Assembly: GCA_005798905.1 (NCBI GenBank) | Contig: SYIK01000019.1 | Location: 1 to 41,329, forward strand | Length of the DNA: 41,329 bases | Origin: Bacteroidota bacterium | Lineage (GTDB): Bacteria > Bacteroidota > Bacteroidia > Chitinophagales > Chitinophagaceae | Direction: 5' to 3' | Part shown: piece by piece, positions 1-8,698 of the stretch | Position numbering within the stretch: position 1 is the stretch's first letter | Layout: each line of letters begins with the position of its first letter | Notes under the pieces: model-generated | Database searches by the model: none | The model's input: the letters and a program-made list of their open reading frames with translations, nothing else | Told to the model about the DNA's origin: nothing | Made by a program: the position numbers and the translations under genes

Positions 1-1376
1 CCGATACAGAACTTACTAAAAATAAAATCTAGTTGATCGTCGTTTGTTATTTCGCCGGTAATTTCCCCAAGAAAATGCAAACACCTTCGAATGTCCAATG
101 CCATTAATTCTCCCGAAATATTTTCAGTCAATCCCCTTTGAACATCGTTGAGTGAATCGCTTAGTTTTTGCAATGCTTCGTAATGTCGGACATTGGTTAC
201 AATTGTTGCTTCGCTATTTGTATGCCCCAAAAATATATTTTCTAAAAGTGCATTTTTCAAATTTTCAATTTGAAAATTTTCTTTTGCAGCTATAAAAATA
301 ATTTTAGGAATGGTTGCAAATTTTTGTTTGAATTTTTCTTCGATATTATCTACTTTATTTCCAACCAAAAGAAATTGAATTTTTTCTTTTTCAAAATTTT
401 CGGTTACTTCTTTCAATTGATTTGCATCCATTTCGTTTACATCAAAAAGATAAATTACCAACTGCGCCGAACGCATTTTTTCATAACTTTTTTCTACGCC
501 AATTTTTTCAATTACATCTTGCGAATGCTCGCGAATACCCGCTGTATCAATTAACCGAAATAATACGCCACCAATATTTAAAACTTCTTCAATCGTATCG
601 CGTGTGGTGCCAGCAATATCACTTACAATTGCACGATTTTCGTTCAGCAATGTATTTAACAAAGTAGATTTTCCTGCATTCGGTTTTCCAATTATCGCAA
701 CTTGTACACCGTTTTTAATTGCATTCCCCAATTTAAAAGAATGCAGCAGTTGTTGGTTTTCATGAATTAATTGCTGAATTAAATTTGTCAATTCTTTTCT
801 ATCGGCAAATGCAACATCTTCTTGAGAAAAATCCAACTCCAATTCTATTAGCGCAGAAAATTTTATGAGTTGTTCTCTTAACTCTTTCAAATCATTTGAA
901 AAACCACCGCGCATATTTAGCAATGCAGTTTTGTGTGATGCCGAAGTATTTGATGCAATTAAATCAGCAACTGCTTCGGCTTGCGTAAGATCTAATTTGC
1001 CATTTAAAAATGCACGAAGTGTAAACTCGCCCGGCTTGGCTAATCTTGCACCTTTTTTAATACAAGCATCAATAATTTGTTGCTGAATAAACGGAGATCC
1101 GTGCGAACTAAATTCCACAATATTTTCTCCCGTATAACTTTTGGGTGATTTGAAAATGGAGACAACTACTTCATCCAAAACTTTGTTTTCTTCTTTTAAA
1201 AATCCAACATGCAGTGTATGTGATTTTTGGTTTATTAAATTTTTTGAAGTAAATAATTCATTGGCTATCGCAAGTGCATTTTCACCGCTTAATCGAATAA
1301 TTCCAATTGCACCAATGCCCGGTGCAGTTACAAGTGCAACTATTGTATCGTTCCAACTTTTAATTTTTCCATTCAT
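1..1376 (-). CDS. mnmE: tRNA uridine-5-carboxymethylaminomethyl(34) synthesis GTPase MnmE, 3' end cut
   Basis: MnmE works with MnmG to add the (carboxymethyl)aminomethyl group to U34 of tRNAs reading split codon boxes. The frame holds an N-terminal tetrahydrofolate-binding domain, a helical domain and an inserted G domain: P-loop GKPNAGKS at about residue 230, DTAG at 277, NKVD at 340. It ends SKFCIG at the window edge; the family ends CIGK with the catalytic Cys, so only the last Lys codon and the stop should be missing (458 residues seen, E. coli 454). The ATG at 1376 was chosen because it gives the expected N-terminus running into the TAPGIGAIGIIRLSG stretch; the two nearby ATGs are in other frames and stop quickly. 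It lies downstream of the tonB operon behind a terminator and probably has its own promoter. Identity is near certain. Confidence 0.97.
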   Translation of the reverse strand, partial: MNGKIKSWNDTIVALVTAPGIGAIGIIRLSGENALAIANELFTSKNLINQKSHTLHVGFLKEENKVLDEVVVSIFKSPKSYTGENIVEFSSHGSPFIQQQIIDACIKKGARLAKPGEFTLRAFLNGKLDLTQAEAVADLIASNTSASHKTALLNMRGGFSNDLKELREQLIKFSALIELELDFSQEDVAFADRKELTNLIQQLIHENQQLLHSFKLGNAIKNGVQVAIIGKPNAGKSTLLNTLLNENRAIVSDIAGTTRDTIEEVLNIGGVLFRLIDTAGIREHSQDVIEKIGVEKSYEKMRSAQLVIYLFDVNEMDANQLKEVTENFEKEKIQFLLVGNKVDNIEEKFKQKFATIPKIIFIAAKENFQIENLKNALLENIFLGHTNSEATIVTNVRHYEALQKLSDSLNDVQRGLTENISGELMALDIRRCLHFLGEITGEITNDDQLDFIFSKFCI

Positions 1377-1383
1377 TATTCAT

Positions 1384-1391
1384 CAAAAGTA
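1384..1391 (-). promoter_or_regulatory. Putative -7 element of mnmE promoter
   Basis: TACTTTTG on the minus strand matches the Bacteroidota -7 consensus TAnnTTTG. It begins in the T-run of the tonB terminator and ends 7 bases before the mnmE ATG, so the transcript would be almost leaderless. No clear TTG box is seen upstream, hence modest confidence. Confidence 0.4.
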
Positions 1392-1421
1392 AAAATCCCT
1401 ACTGAAAACTCAGAAGGGATT
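1391..1421 (-). terminator. Intrinsic terminator after tonB
   Basis: On the minus strand an AATCCCT / AGGGATT stem continues, after one unpaired base on each side, into CTGA / TCAG with a four-base loop, and is followed by a T-run. It lies about 20 bases after the tonB stop and closes the exbB-exbD-exbD-tonB operon. Confidence 0.85.
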
Positions 1422-1443
1422 GTATAAAAGAAAAAAATATTTT

Positions 1444-2262
1444 TTATTCAGGAGTTACTACAAACGAAATTGGTTGTTTGCGATATGCTTTTACAAAACG
1501 ACCATTTTGAACAGCTGCAACCCATTTTGGGCCTCTTTTAATAACGCGAACCGCTTCTTCTTCCATGCCGTAACCTTTGTCTGTAAGGGCTCTTACGTCG
1601 CTAATATTCCCTTCTTTGTCCACAATAAATTGAACAACAACAGTATGAATTCCTTCCGGTGCTCCGTTTTCAATTGGTGTTCCGGCATCCAAATTTCTGA
1701 TTAAGTAATTTTTCCAGGCTTTTTCTCCTCCGGTAAAAGAGGCTTCTACTTCAACTTTTTCAAAAATTTTATTTTCGTCGTCTTCTTTTTTTTCTTCGAT
1801 AATTTGTCTTCCATCATCAATTGCAATTCCCATATCTTTTTCACCTTCCTGACTTACAACATCAATTTTTGTATCTTCCAATTTATCTTGCTCTGGTGGT
1901 ATGTCTTCTTTTTGTACTTCTTCATCTTCCACAACTTTTGGAGGGGTAAACTTAGCCATTTCTACTTTTGGTGGCTCTTGCTTTGGTGGTGGTGGTGGTG
2001 GTGGTTCCGGTTTCTTTTCCTCTTCTTGGTCAATTTTAGTTAAAGTAACTTCTCTGATGTCCAATTGACCGGAATTGTTTTTTAATGAATTTGCCAATAA
2101 AGAACCGCCAATTGCAAGTAGCGCAACTGCCGAAGTGTAAATCAAAGCGGTTTTTAATCTTTTATTATAACTTCTGCGCAATTCATAAGCGCCATACAAT
2201 TTATTCTTGCCTTCAAAAAGAAGGTCAAGAACGTCGCTCGAAAGAATTTTATTAATATCCAT
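1444..2262 (-). CDS. tonB: TonB-family energy transducer
   Basis: Periplasm-spanning protein that carries proton-motive-force energy from an ExbB/ExbD motor to outer-membrane receptors. The 272 residues show a cytoplasmic N-terminus with the Bacteroidota motif YGAYELRRSY (about 23-32), one membrane helix (about 38-58), an acidic Pro-rich linker with seven consecutive prolines (87-93), and a C-terminal TonB domain (about 175-272) with the usual VVVQFIVDKEGNISDV and EEAVRVIKRGPKW stretches. The polyproline is encoded by seven identical CCA codons, a possible slippage site and one expected to need EF-P. It is last in the operon, 53 bp after the second exbD. Which receptor it serves cannot be told: no TonB-dependent receptor lies in the window. 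Confidence 0.93.
   Translation of the reverse strand: MDINKILSSDVLDLLFEGKNKLYGAYELRRSYNKRLKTALIYTSAVALLAIGGSLLANSLKNNSGQLDIREVTLTKIDQEEEKKPEPPPPPPPKQEPPKVEMAKFTPPKVVEDEEVQKEDIPPEQDKLEDTKIDVVSQEGEKDMGIAIDDGRQIIEEKKEDDENKIFEKVEVEASFTGGEKAWKNYLIRNLDAGTPIENGAPEGIHTVVVQFIVDKEGNISDVRALTDKGYGMEEEAVRVIKRGPKWVAAVQNGRFVKAYRKQPISFVVTPE
1985..2005. repeat. (GGT)7 / (CCA)7 trinucleotide repeat inside tonB
   Basis: Seven perfect GGT units on the plus strand read as seven CCA (Pro) codons in tonB. Copy-number change would lengthen or shorten the linker without a frameshift. Confidence 0.9.
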
Positions 2263-2315
2263 ATAATATCATTTAATTATCTAATGCAAAAAATGCATTC
2301 CAAATTAATTCAACT

Positions 2316-2933
2316 TTATTTTATTCCTGCCGATTCTTCTGTTGCCTTAATTAATTTTATTTCATCTGCAAATAAGTCAACCATGGCAAATCGTTTTATT
2401 TCGTTGATGGTCATTTCGTCCAAAATATCCACTGTGTTTTTGAAAGTGGCACCCGTATCAGGTTTAATAATAATTACTAAATCCGTATCGAGACAATAGG
2501 TTTTATCACCATTGTGTTTTTGCCAAACTTCTGGACATTTACTATCGTGGATATGATTTCCAATCACCTCTTTTTTCTTATTGGAAATGATTTTGCGAAT
2601 ACCATTAAAAGTTGTGGATAGAAAATTAGATGCGTCGGGTTTCAATTTTTCTTCGTAATAATAAACCTGATCATCTTTGCCGAGCATGATAGTTAACGCA
2701 CCGGATTTTTTCACTTTATTTTGTTCTTCTTCTTTATCTGTGTCTTTTGGCATAAACAAATCCATTGTAGTTGGGCTACTCATGGTTGTTGTAAAAATGA
2801 AGAAAGTGATAAGCAAAAATCCGAGATCCACCATTGGTGTCATATCTACCCTTGTAGAAAGTTTTTTCGCCTTTTTGACACCAGGTCCTTTTTTATGACT
2901 GCCGCCATCTCCTCCGGAATCGATACTTGCCAT
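2316..2933 (-). CDS. exbD: Biopolymer transporter ExbD (second copy)
   Basis: Proton-channel and peptidoglycan-side subunit of an ExbB/ExbD motor. It has a basic, Gly-rich cytoplasmic N-terminus, then a single membrane helix (about 34-50) starting MTPMVDLGFLLITFF with the conserved protonatable Asp36, then a periplasmic domain to residue 205. E. coli ExbD is about 141 residues, so the periplasmic part is longer, with a charged segment at about 62-75 (KDTDKEEEQNK). It is 36 bp after the first exbD and 53 bp before tonB. The two ExbDs are clearly different paralogues (only the TM motif is shared at a glance), suggesting a heteromeric ExbD pair. Confidence 0.93.
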   Translation of the reverse strand: MASIDSGGDGGSHKKGPGVKKAKKLSTRVDMTPMVDLGFLLITFFIFTTTMSSPTTMDLFMPKDTDKEEEQNKVKKSGALTIMLGKDDQVYYYEEKLKPDASNFLSTTFNGIRKIISNKKKEVIGNHIHDSKCPEVWQKHNGDKTYCLDTDLVIIIKPDTGATFKNTVDILDEMTINEIKRFAMVDLFADEIKLIKATEESAGIK

Positions 2934-2969
2934 AATTCAGTTTTTAATAATTAGTTATTTAATAATAAT

Positions 2970-3626
2970 CTACTTGTTTTTTGCCATTTTTCTTGATTCA
3001 GCTAATGGAGTTCCATCGGGTGCATCTTCAAGCATGGTAATAATATTGAATTTGAAAATATCATTTTTCTTGAATGCGCCTAACACCATTTTAAACGATG
3101 GGTATTTGGCGTTATTATCTCCTTTAACCATATAGTTTACTTTTTTACCGTAAAATGCACTTACGGCATCTCTAATCCAATAAGTAAGTTCACCACCCAA
3201 AGAATCCAAAGGAATTCCAGGCTGTCGTATTGATTTTTGATCATCAACAGGAATAGATAAAAACTGTTTCAACGAATTAAATGGTACTCCCACTGCATGC
3301 GTTTGTACAAAACGCAACATCTCCGTTTCTGTGAGTCCGAGCTTCCGAGTTTCATTCAAATTTTTAATCACTTGCATTTTCTGCTGCGGATCTTTTTCAG
3401 CAAGCATGCTGAAAAACACTCTTCCCGAACTATCCAATGTAACCAAAATGGCATCATTTTCCGGAAGAGCTTTTGTAGAGACTGAATTCGGTGTTTTAAT
3501 TTCTACAGGCTCTGCAGGTTTAAACTTGGTAGCCATGATGAAAAAAGTAAGTATCAGAAAAGCCACATCCACGAAAGGCGTCATATCCGTATCGGTACTC
3601 TTTCTTGGTATTTTAACATTTGGCAT
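2970..3626 (-). CDS. exbD: Biopolymer transporter ExbD (first copy)
   Basis: Second gene of the exb operon, 50 bp after exbB. The 218 residues comprise a short N-terminus, a membrane helix (about 17-33) with TDMTPFVDVAFLILTFF and the conserved Asp20 that relays protons, and a periplasmic domain extended compared with E. coli ExbD. The periplasmic part includes a Ser/Pro region and a C-terminal ExbD-type fold with YWIRDAVSAFYGKKVNYMVK, the usual 'V.I..D..V.Y..V' segment. It acts in the inner membrane with ExbB to drive TonB. Confidence 0.93.
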   Translation of the reverse strand: MPNVKIPRKSTDTDMTPFVDVAFLILTFFIMATKFKPAEPVEIKTPNSVSTKALPENDAILVTLDSSGRVFFSMLAEKDPQQKMQVIKNLNETRKLGLTETEMLRFVQTHAVGVPFNSLKQFLSIPVDDQKSIRQPGIPLDSLGGELTYWIRDAVSAFYGKKVNYMVKGDNNAKYPSFKMVLGAFKKNDIFKFNIITMLEDAPDGTPLAESRKMAKNK

Positions 3627-3676
3627 TTAAAATTATTTTAGTATTGAAATTCAAAATTTCCAAAAAGTCGAATCGC

Positions 3677-4537
3677 TTATTTATAAAGCGATGCAAAACT
3701 TTGTGTAAGTGTGAAACCAGATTCGTCAATACCGTAAGTAATTGAATCAATTTTAGTGGTAAATATGTTATACATAATTAACGAAATGGATGAGGTACCA
3801 ATTCCCAATGCAGTATTATATAACGCTTCGGAAATACCAACAGCCAATTCAGTTGCTGCACCAGCACCACCACCTGCATCTCCCAATGCTGAGAAGGAAC
3901 GAATCATTCCTAATACAGTACCCAACAATGCCACCAATGTACCAACTGAGGTTATCGTTGAAAGAAATACTAGATTTTTTTGCAACATGGGTAATTCCAA
4001 AGCAGTTGCTTCTTCTACTTCCTTTTGAATAGCGATTACTTTTTGCTCAGCATTAAATTCAGTATTCGTAGTCATTTCTTTGTATCGACACAATCCTGCA
4101 CGCATTACATTTGCTACTGATCCACCTTGCTTATCACACTCAGCAATTGCATCATCCACATTTTTGCTTGCAAGAAAATATTGCACTTTACGAATTAATT
4201 CTTCGATAGAACCGCCACCCAATGCTTTGCGAATAGTCATGTAACGCTCAATAGAAAAAGTTACAACCATCAAAAACATGGCTATCAAAAGTGGAACGAT
4301 GATCCCCCCTTCATAAATTGCATTTAATGCGCCAATTGGCTTTTGGTGGTGAGGCCAGAACCAACCTTCTCCCGGAACTTCGAAGCCACTTGCAGCTCCA
4401 AAAATAAACCGCCAAATAGCGTAACCACCAATAACACAAAAAATTGGTGCAATCCATGAAATGGAATTGTTGCTTTGTTTTGCCTGTACAGAAGTAGCTT
4501 TTACAGATGCTGCACCTGTCGATTTTGTTTCAGCCAT
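3677..4537 (-). CDS. exbB: MotA/TolQ/ExbB proton channel family protein
   Basis: First gene of the operon and the membrane scaffold of the ExbB/ExbD/TonB motor. Start set at the ATG giving MAETKSTG (286 residues); a frame running upstream to 4633 begins in very A/T-rich DNA and gives an implausible Lys/Ile/Phe leader. Predicted membrane segments lie at about 26-46, 76-95, 193-214 and 240-262, so there is one more N-terminal helix than in E. coli ExbB. The cytoplasmic loop holds AECDKQGGSVANVMRAGL, and the signature LLGTVLGMIRSFSALG (about 205-219) and the NTALGIGTSSISLIMYNIF helix follow. A candidate promoter lies about 110 bp upstream. Confidence 0.95.
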   Translation of the reverse strand: MAETKSTGAASVKATSVQAKQSNNSISWIAPIFCVIGGYAIWRFIFGAASGFEVPGEGWFWPHHQKPIGALNAIYEGGIIVPLLIAMFLMVVTFSIERYMTIRKALGGGSIEELIRKVQYFLASKNVDDAIAECDKQGGSVANVMRAGLCRYKEMTTNTEFNAEQKVIAIQKEVEEATALELPMLQKNLVFLSTITSVGTLVALLGTVLGMIRSFSALGDAGGGAGAATELAVGISEALYNTALGIGTSSISLIMYNIFTTKIDSITYGIDESGFTLTQSFASLYK

Positions 4538-4646
4538 GATCTTAGTTTTTAGTTTAATAAAATTTAAAAAAATTATTTTTTTCAGTAATGTTAATTTGAA
4601 ATAATATTTGATTTTAAATATTTTCAATTTCATTTCAACAAGGCGA

Positions 4647-4654
4647 GCAAATTA
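4647..4654 (-). promoter_or_regulatory. Possible -7 element of exb operon promoter
   Basis: The minus-strand sequence TAATTTGC has a TTG 19 bases upstream. It is one base shorter than TAnnTTTG, so it is only a candidate. It would give a leader of about 100 bases. Confidence 0.3.
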
Positions 4655-4689
4655 CATAATTTTTGTTCTCCAACAACTTTTTTTTAGAG

Positions 4690-4710
4690 AAAAACCTCCC
4701 ACAAGGAAGT
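4690..4710 (-). terminator. Weak intrinsic terminator after ABC permease gene
   Basis: On the minus strand ACTTCC, a five-base loop and GGAGGT (one G-T pair) form a short stem followed by TTTTTCT, about 55 bases after the permease stop. Confidence 0.4.
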
Positions 4711-4762
4711 ATTTGTTTCTGTAGTTAAAAAAATATTTTTTTTATTAAAGTGAATTTTGCAT

Positions 4763-6040
4763 TTATTCGTACCTAAGTGCTTCTATTGGATTTAGCCTAC
4801 CTGCTTTTAATGCGGGATAAAGCCCAGCCAACAAACCTACGATTGTACAAATTGCTACACCAAGTATTACCCAATTCCATGGAACTACAAACCCGGTATT
4901 AATTAATAACGATACTACATTTCCTAATAATATTCCCAATATGATTCCAAAAATGGCGCCGAGTACACTTATTATTGTTGCTTCCAATAAAAATTGGTAG
5001 CGAACAGTTTTGCTTTTACCTCCAATTGCTTTTATCAATCCTACTTCTTTTGTTCTTTCGGTAACAGCTACCAGCATGATGTTCATTAATCCAATGGCTG
5101 CTCCAATTAAAGTAATTAATGCAATTACTGTTGCAGAGATTGTAATAAATCGAATGGAGTTCATTGCTTTTTCTACAATACTGTCGTTGCGATCCATTAC
5201 AAAATTATTTTCTTCTGTAGTAGTTAATTTTCTTACCGACCGAAATAAACCCTCGGCTTCTCCCATCGCCTCGTTTACCAGCGTAAGGTCGTCGGCCATA
5301 ACGCCAACCACATACGAGCTGTTTGAATTGAATTGTCGATGTACATTTTTATAAGAAATGACAACGCGGTTATCCCAACTCATTCCAAAAGAAGAACCGC
5401 GACTTGCAAGTACACCAATTACGCGGTAAGGAATATTTTGTACTCGAACAATTGCATTGATAGCTTTTTCAGGTTTTGAATTAAATAATTTACTAGCAAC
5501 ATCATTTCCAAGTAAACAAACATATCGGGCAGAATGAATATCAACAAGATTTATATTTCTACCGGCTATTAAATTAAATCCATTTAAATCCAAATAGTTT
5601 TCATCGCCACCAAATAAAACTACATTGGGACTTGTTTTTTTTGTTTCGAAAGAAATCAACGCATTGCGATTTGCAAAAACTGATATACTTGAAATGGAAG
5701 GAAACTGATAATTTTTTCTAAATATTTCTGCATCATCAATTGTGATGTGTTTTCCCATATTTGATTTTTTCGCTTTTTTGTTTCCGGCTTTTTCTTTTTT
5801 CAATTTATCCATTCCACCGTTTCCCATTTGAAAATTTCTTTCCTTAAACCGTATTGTAAATCCATTTGCACCCATGGTGGAAAAACTATCTGTAAATTTT
5901 TGATTGATTGCTTTAATAGAAGTGTACACTAATATTAAAGCCATTATTCCTAAAGCAATAATTGAAATGGTTAATCCGGTTCGCAATTTGTTGCTTCGAA
6001 CCGAACGAAACGCAAGTGAAAAAACATCTCTAAATCTCAT
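4763..6040 (-). CDS. MacB-like ABC transporter permease (FtsX domain)
   Basis: Inner-membrane permease of the type VII (MacB/LolC) ABC fold. Its 425 residues show an N-terminal helix (about 21-43), a large periplasmic MacB_PCD-type domain, then three C-terminal helices (about 297-325, 350-378, 387-410). TERTKEVGLIKAIGG (about 327-341) is the cytoplasmic coupling segment of this family, and YPALKAGRLNPIEALRYE closes the protein. Such permeases export peptides, lipoproteins or drugs using a separate ATPase, but no ATPase gene is adjacent, so the substrate is unknown. A Lys/Gly-rich segment at about 70-98 (within the periplasmic domain) is unusual. It is separated from the upstream metalloprotease gene by a strong terminator, so it has its own promoter. 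Confidence 0.92.
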   Translation of the reverse strand: MRFRDVFSLAFRSVRSNKLRTGLTISIIALGIMALILVYTSIKAINQKFTDSFSTMGANGFTIRFKERNFQMGNGGMDKLKKEKAGNKKAKKSNMGKHITIDDAEIFRKNYQFPSISSISVFANRNALISFETKKTSPNVVLFGGDENYLDLNGFNLIAGRNINLVDIHSARYVCLLGNDVASKLFNSKPEKAINAIVRVQNIPYRVIGVLASRGSSFGMSWDNRVVISYKNVHRQFNSNSSYVVGVMADDLTLVNEAMGEAEGLFRSVRKLTTTEENNFVMDRNDSIVEKAMNSIRFITISATVIALITLIGAAIGLMNIMLVAVTERTKEVGLIKAIGGKSKTVRYQFLLEATIISVLGAIFGIILGILLGNVVSLLINTGFVVPWNWVILGVAICTIVGLLAGLYPALKAGRLNPIEALRYE

Positions 6041-6045
6041 GGTTT

Positions 6046-6053
6046 CGAAATTA
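6046..6053 (-). promoter_or_regulatory. Putative -7 element of ABC permease promoter
   Basis: Minus-strand TAATTTCG with a TTG exactly 19 bases upstream (6073-6075), just past the terminator of the preceding gene. It ends 5 bases before the ATG, implying a leaderless mRNA. It has one mismatch to TAnnTTTG. Confidence 0.45.
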
Positions 6054-6093
6054 CAAAAGATAAAAAATTCGGCAATATTTTTTTGATAATCGG

Positions 6094-6123
6094 AAAAAAA
6101 AGCGGGGTAAAAATACCCCGCTT
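6094..6123 (-). terminator. Strong intrinsic terminator after metalloprotease gene
   Basis: A ten-base perfect stem (AAGCGGGGTA / TACCCCGCTT) with a four-base loop is followed on the minus strand by a run of T, about 20 bases after the metalloprotease stop. Confidence 0.93.
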
Positions 6124-6143
6124 TGAATTAAAATTAGTTCAAT

Positions 6144-8681
6144 TTAATTTTTTGGATCTAATGCGTTGTCAATTCGAGAAACAACATCTTGCAAATGATA
6201 GCGACTTACTTGGTCGGCAATTGTTGCCGAAGCTGCCCTTGCTTCATTTTTTAGCTGTTTCAAATGTGCTCTTACAATACTTTTTACATCCGACTTTTCT
6301 ACTGAAACAGCAGCACCGCCAGAAATAAAACTAACACCAGCTGACATTGAAACCGCTGGCGGATTAATGATATTGCTCATCACATTAATATAAGATTTTT
6401 GCAAATTACGTCTGTAAATATCAATTGATTTAGCAGCAGGTAATTCGCTCCAAATTCCTTTTTTCATATCCGATAACAATTCCGTTACTTGGTAAGCTTG
6501 ATTTCCTTTTGCAGCTTCGCCGTCCAATAATTTAGACATGGTTCTGCTACTTATAATTCTGTTCAAAGCTGCATCTTGAATGTTTCCAATTGTTAAAACT
6601 GGATTGCCTCCTGTTTTAGAAAAGATGGAATAATTGATTAACCAACTAGGAGTTGTAAAAAGTTGGTTTTGTAAAAATGCAACCGCTTCTTTTTGTTTTG
6701 CTTCCGAAACCAATTCGTAAACTTCACCAGTTTCTTCCACCATTCTTGGAGTTTCCATAATTCCACCAATGTATTTTGTAACATGCGCCATGTAGCGAGA
6801 AAACTGGCCAGTTACTTGACCATACATTTGACCTAAATTTGAATAGTCGTCATCTTTTTCTTTTGTCCATTCCAAAAGATTTGGCACAATGCGTTGAAGA
6901 TTTTTTATTCCATACATGCTTCCTTTCATCGCATCGTCGCCCACTTGTTCGCTTTGGCTACGCGGATCATCCGGGTTTATTTCCGTACCAAACCATAATC
7001 TTTTATCTTTTAGTTTTTCAATAACCCATTGATTCAAATGTGTTTTTTCTGCATCGTCAGATTTGTACTGATCTAATACTTTGTATCCCCATTCAATTGC
7101 CCATTTATCATAATCGCCAATTCTTGGAAAAAGACCTGTTTCATTAATATTATCTTCCGGCTGCGCAACATAATTAAAACGAGCATAATCCATAATAGAT
7201 GGTGTGTGGCCATTTGCTTCCACCCAAGCTTTGTTGCGCAAATTTTCTACCGGAACACTACTGCTCGATCCAAAATTGTGGCGTAACCCAATTGTATGGC
7301 CAACTTCGTGAGAAGAAACAAAACGAATAAGTTGTCCCATCAGTTCATCATCAAAAGCCATTGTTCTTGCTCGTGGATCAGTAGGCGCACATTGTACAAA
7401 ATACCAATCGTGTAAAAGTTGCATTACATTGTGGTACCAGTTGATATGACTTTCCATTATTTCTCCACTTCTTGGATCTGAAATACTTGGTCCACTTGCA
7501 TTGGGAATATCCGATGGCTTATAAACAATTGCTGAATTGCGCGCATCATCCAAACTCCAAGTACTGTCTTCACTTTTTGTTGGCGCTAATTTTGCAAAAA
7601 TTGCATTTTTAAATCCTGCTTTTTCAAAAGCTGTTTGCCAATCATTTACTCCTTGTACTAAATAAGGAATCCATTTTTTGGGCGTAGCCGGATCGATATA
7701 AAATACGATTGGTTTTTTAGGTTCTACCAATTCTCCTTTTTTAAACTTTTCAATATCTGCATCTTTCGGCTCCAATCTCCAACGCTTTATTAAACTTATA
7801 TTTTTTACACCGTGCGGGTTTGCATCAAAATCGGTATAGCCAACTGCAAAAAATCCAACTCGCGGATCGAAGTGTCTTGCTTGCATTGGAATTTTTGGCA
7901 AAAGAACTAATGAGCTGTTCAACTCAACAGTCATATTTCCCATTGGCGCACCACCAAAACCACCCGGAACAGGCGGAGCTGGTGTTCTTCCATAAGTTTT
8001 CACCGTTTTTATTTCAATATTGATTGGATAAGATTTTACCCCATCTACATAAGATTTATCTGCCTGAATCATCCCCAAACGCATAGAAGTTTTTAGAGAA
8101 CTGTTGAAATGCAATACATCATTATCGCCACTTATATAATCTGTAATATCAATTACAGAACCTGAAGAATCTTTTGAAAAAGCCTTCACTTCAAACGAAG
8201 CGGCAATTGGTTGAATATTGGAACTATTTACTGCCGTAAACATGGGCGAAGTAGAATCTTTCGCATATTCTGCATAAGAAATATTTTTAAGAAAGAGGCG
8301 GTTGTTGGGTCCTTTTTCGAAACGCAAAACATTTTGTCCAATTTGATCGCCGGCATAACCAAACATTCCTCCGCTGCGCATTCCTGCTGCTGCTTTTGAA
8401 ATACGGTTAACGGAAAGAATATCTCTTCCAAGCAATGAATCTGGAATTTCAAAAAACCATTTTTCATCCACTTTATGAACTTTAAAAAATCCGTCATCCG
8501 ATTTTGCCTTATCGGTTATCACATCTTTAAATGCCTTGGGGCCGTTAGTTGCAACTGATCGTGTTGCTGCCGTAGGTTTTGCAGTGGTATCTACAACCAC
8601 AGGCTTTGCTTGTGCAGATGCTGCGATGCCGGTACTTAACATTAAGAAACCGAGAAACAATTGTTTTGGTAAATTATTCAT
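6144..8681 (-). CDS. Secreted zinc-dependent metalloprotease (DUF5117/DUF4953 type)
   Basis: Secreted or envelope-facing protein of 845 residues. An N-terminal signal peptide ends near ASA-QA at about residue 24. A long N-terminal beta-rich region resembles DUF5117. The zinc motif HEVGHTIGLRH (458-468) is the metzincin HExxHxxGxxH, and SIMDYARF with Met497 about 30 residues later fits a Met-turn. The C-terminal part resembles DUF4953 (tail rich in helices). Large metalloproteases of this architecture are frequent in Bacteroidota; their substrates are largely unknown. It is a single-gene unit: a perfect promoter precedes it and a strong terminator follows. The active site is intact, so it is probably catalytic. 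Confidence 0.92.
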   Translation of the reverse strand: MNNLPKQLFLGFLMLSTGIAASAQAKPVVVDTTAKPTAATRSVATNGPKAFKDVITDKAKSDDGFFKVHKVDEKWFFEIPDSLLGRDILSVNRISKAAAGMRSGGMFGYAGDQIGQNVLRFEKGPNNRLFLKNISYAEYAKDSTSPMFTAVNSSNIQPIAASFEVKAFSKDSSGSVIDITDYISGDNDVLHFNSSLKTSMRLGMIQADKSYVDGVKSYPINIEIKTVKTYGRTPAPPVPGGFGGAPMGNMTVELNSSLVLLPKIPMQARHFDPRVGFFAVGYTDFDANPHGVKNISLIKRWRLEPKDADIEKFKKGELVEPKKPIVFYIDPATPKKWIPYLVQGVNDWQTAFEKAGFKNAIFAKLAPTKSEDSTWSLDDARNSAIVYKPSDIPNASGPSISDPRSGEIMESHINWYHNVMQLLHDWYFVQCAPTDPRARTMAFDDELMGQLIRFVSSHEVGHTIGLRHNFGSSSSVPVENLRNKAWVEANGHTPSIMDYARFNYVAQPEDNINETGLFPRIGDYDKWAIEWGYKVLDQYKSDDAEKTHLNQWVIEKLKDKRLWFGTEINPDDPRSQSEQVGDDAMKGSMYGIKNLQRIVPNLLEWTKEKDDDYSNLGQMYGQVTGQFSRYMAHVTKYIGGIMETPRMVEETGEVYELVSEAKQKEAVAFLQNQLFTTPSWLINYSIFSKTGGNPVLTIGNIQDAALNRIISSRTMSKLLDGEAAKGNQAYQVTELLSDMKKGIWSELPAAKSIDIYRRNLQKSYINVMSNIINPPAVSMSAGVSFISGGAAVSVEKSDVKSIVRAHLKQLKNEARAASATIADQVSRYHLQDVVSRIDNALDPKN

Positions 8682-8698
8682 GGTTAAAATTTAAGTAT

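Noticed and set aside
1985-2005. The GGT tract as a CRISPR or minisatellite
   Set aside because: It is a short microsatellite in a coding Pro linker. No repeat-spacer array exists in the window.
4538-4633. A 32-codon N-terminal extension of ExbB
   Set aside because: The DNA is almost pure A/T and gives a Lys/Ile/Phe run unlike ExbB; the next ATG gives a normal start.
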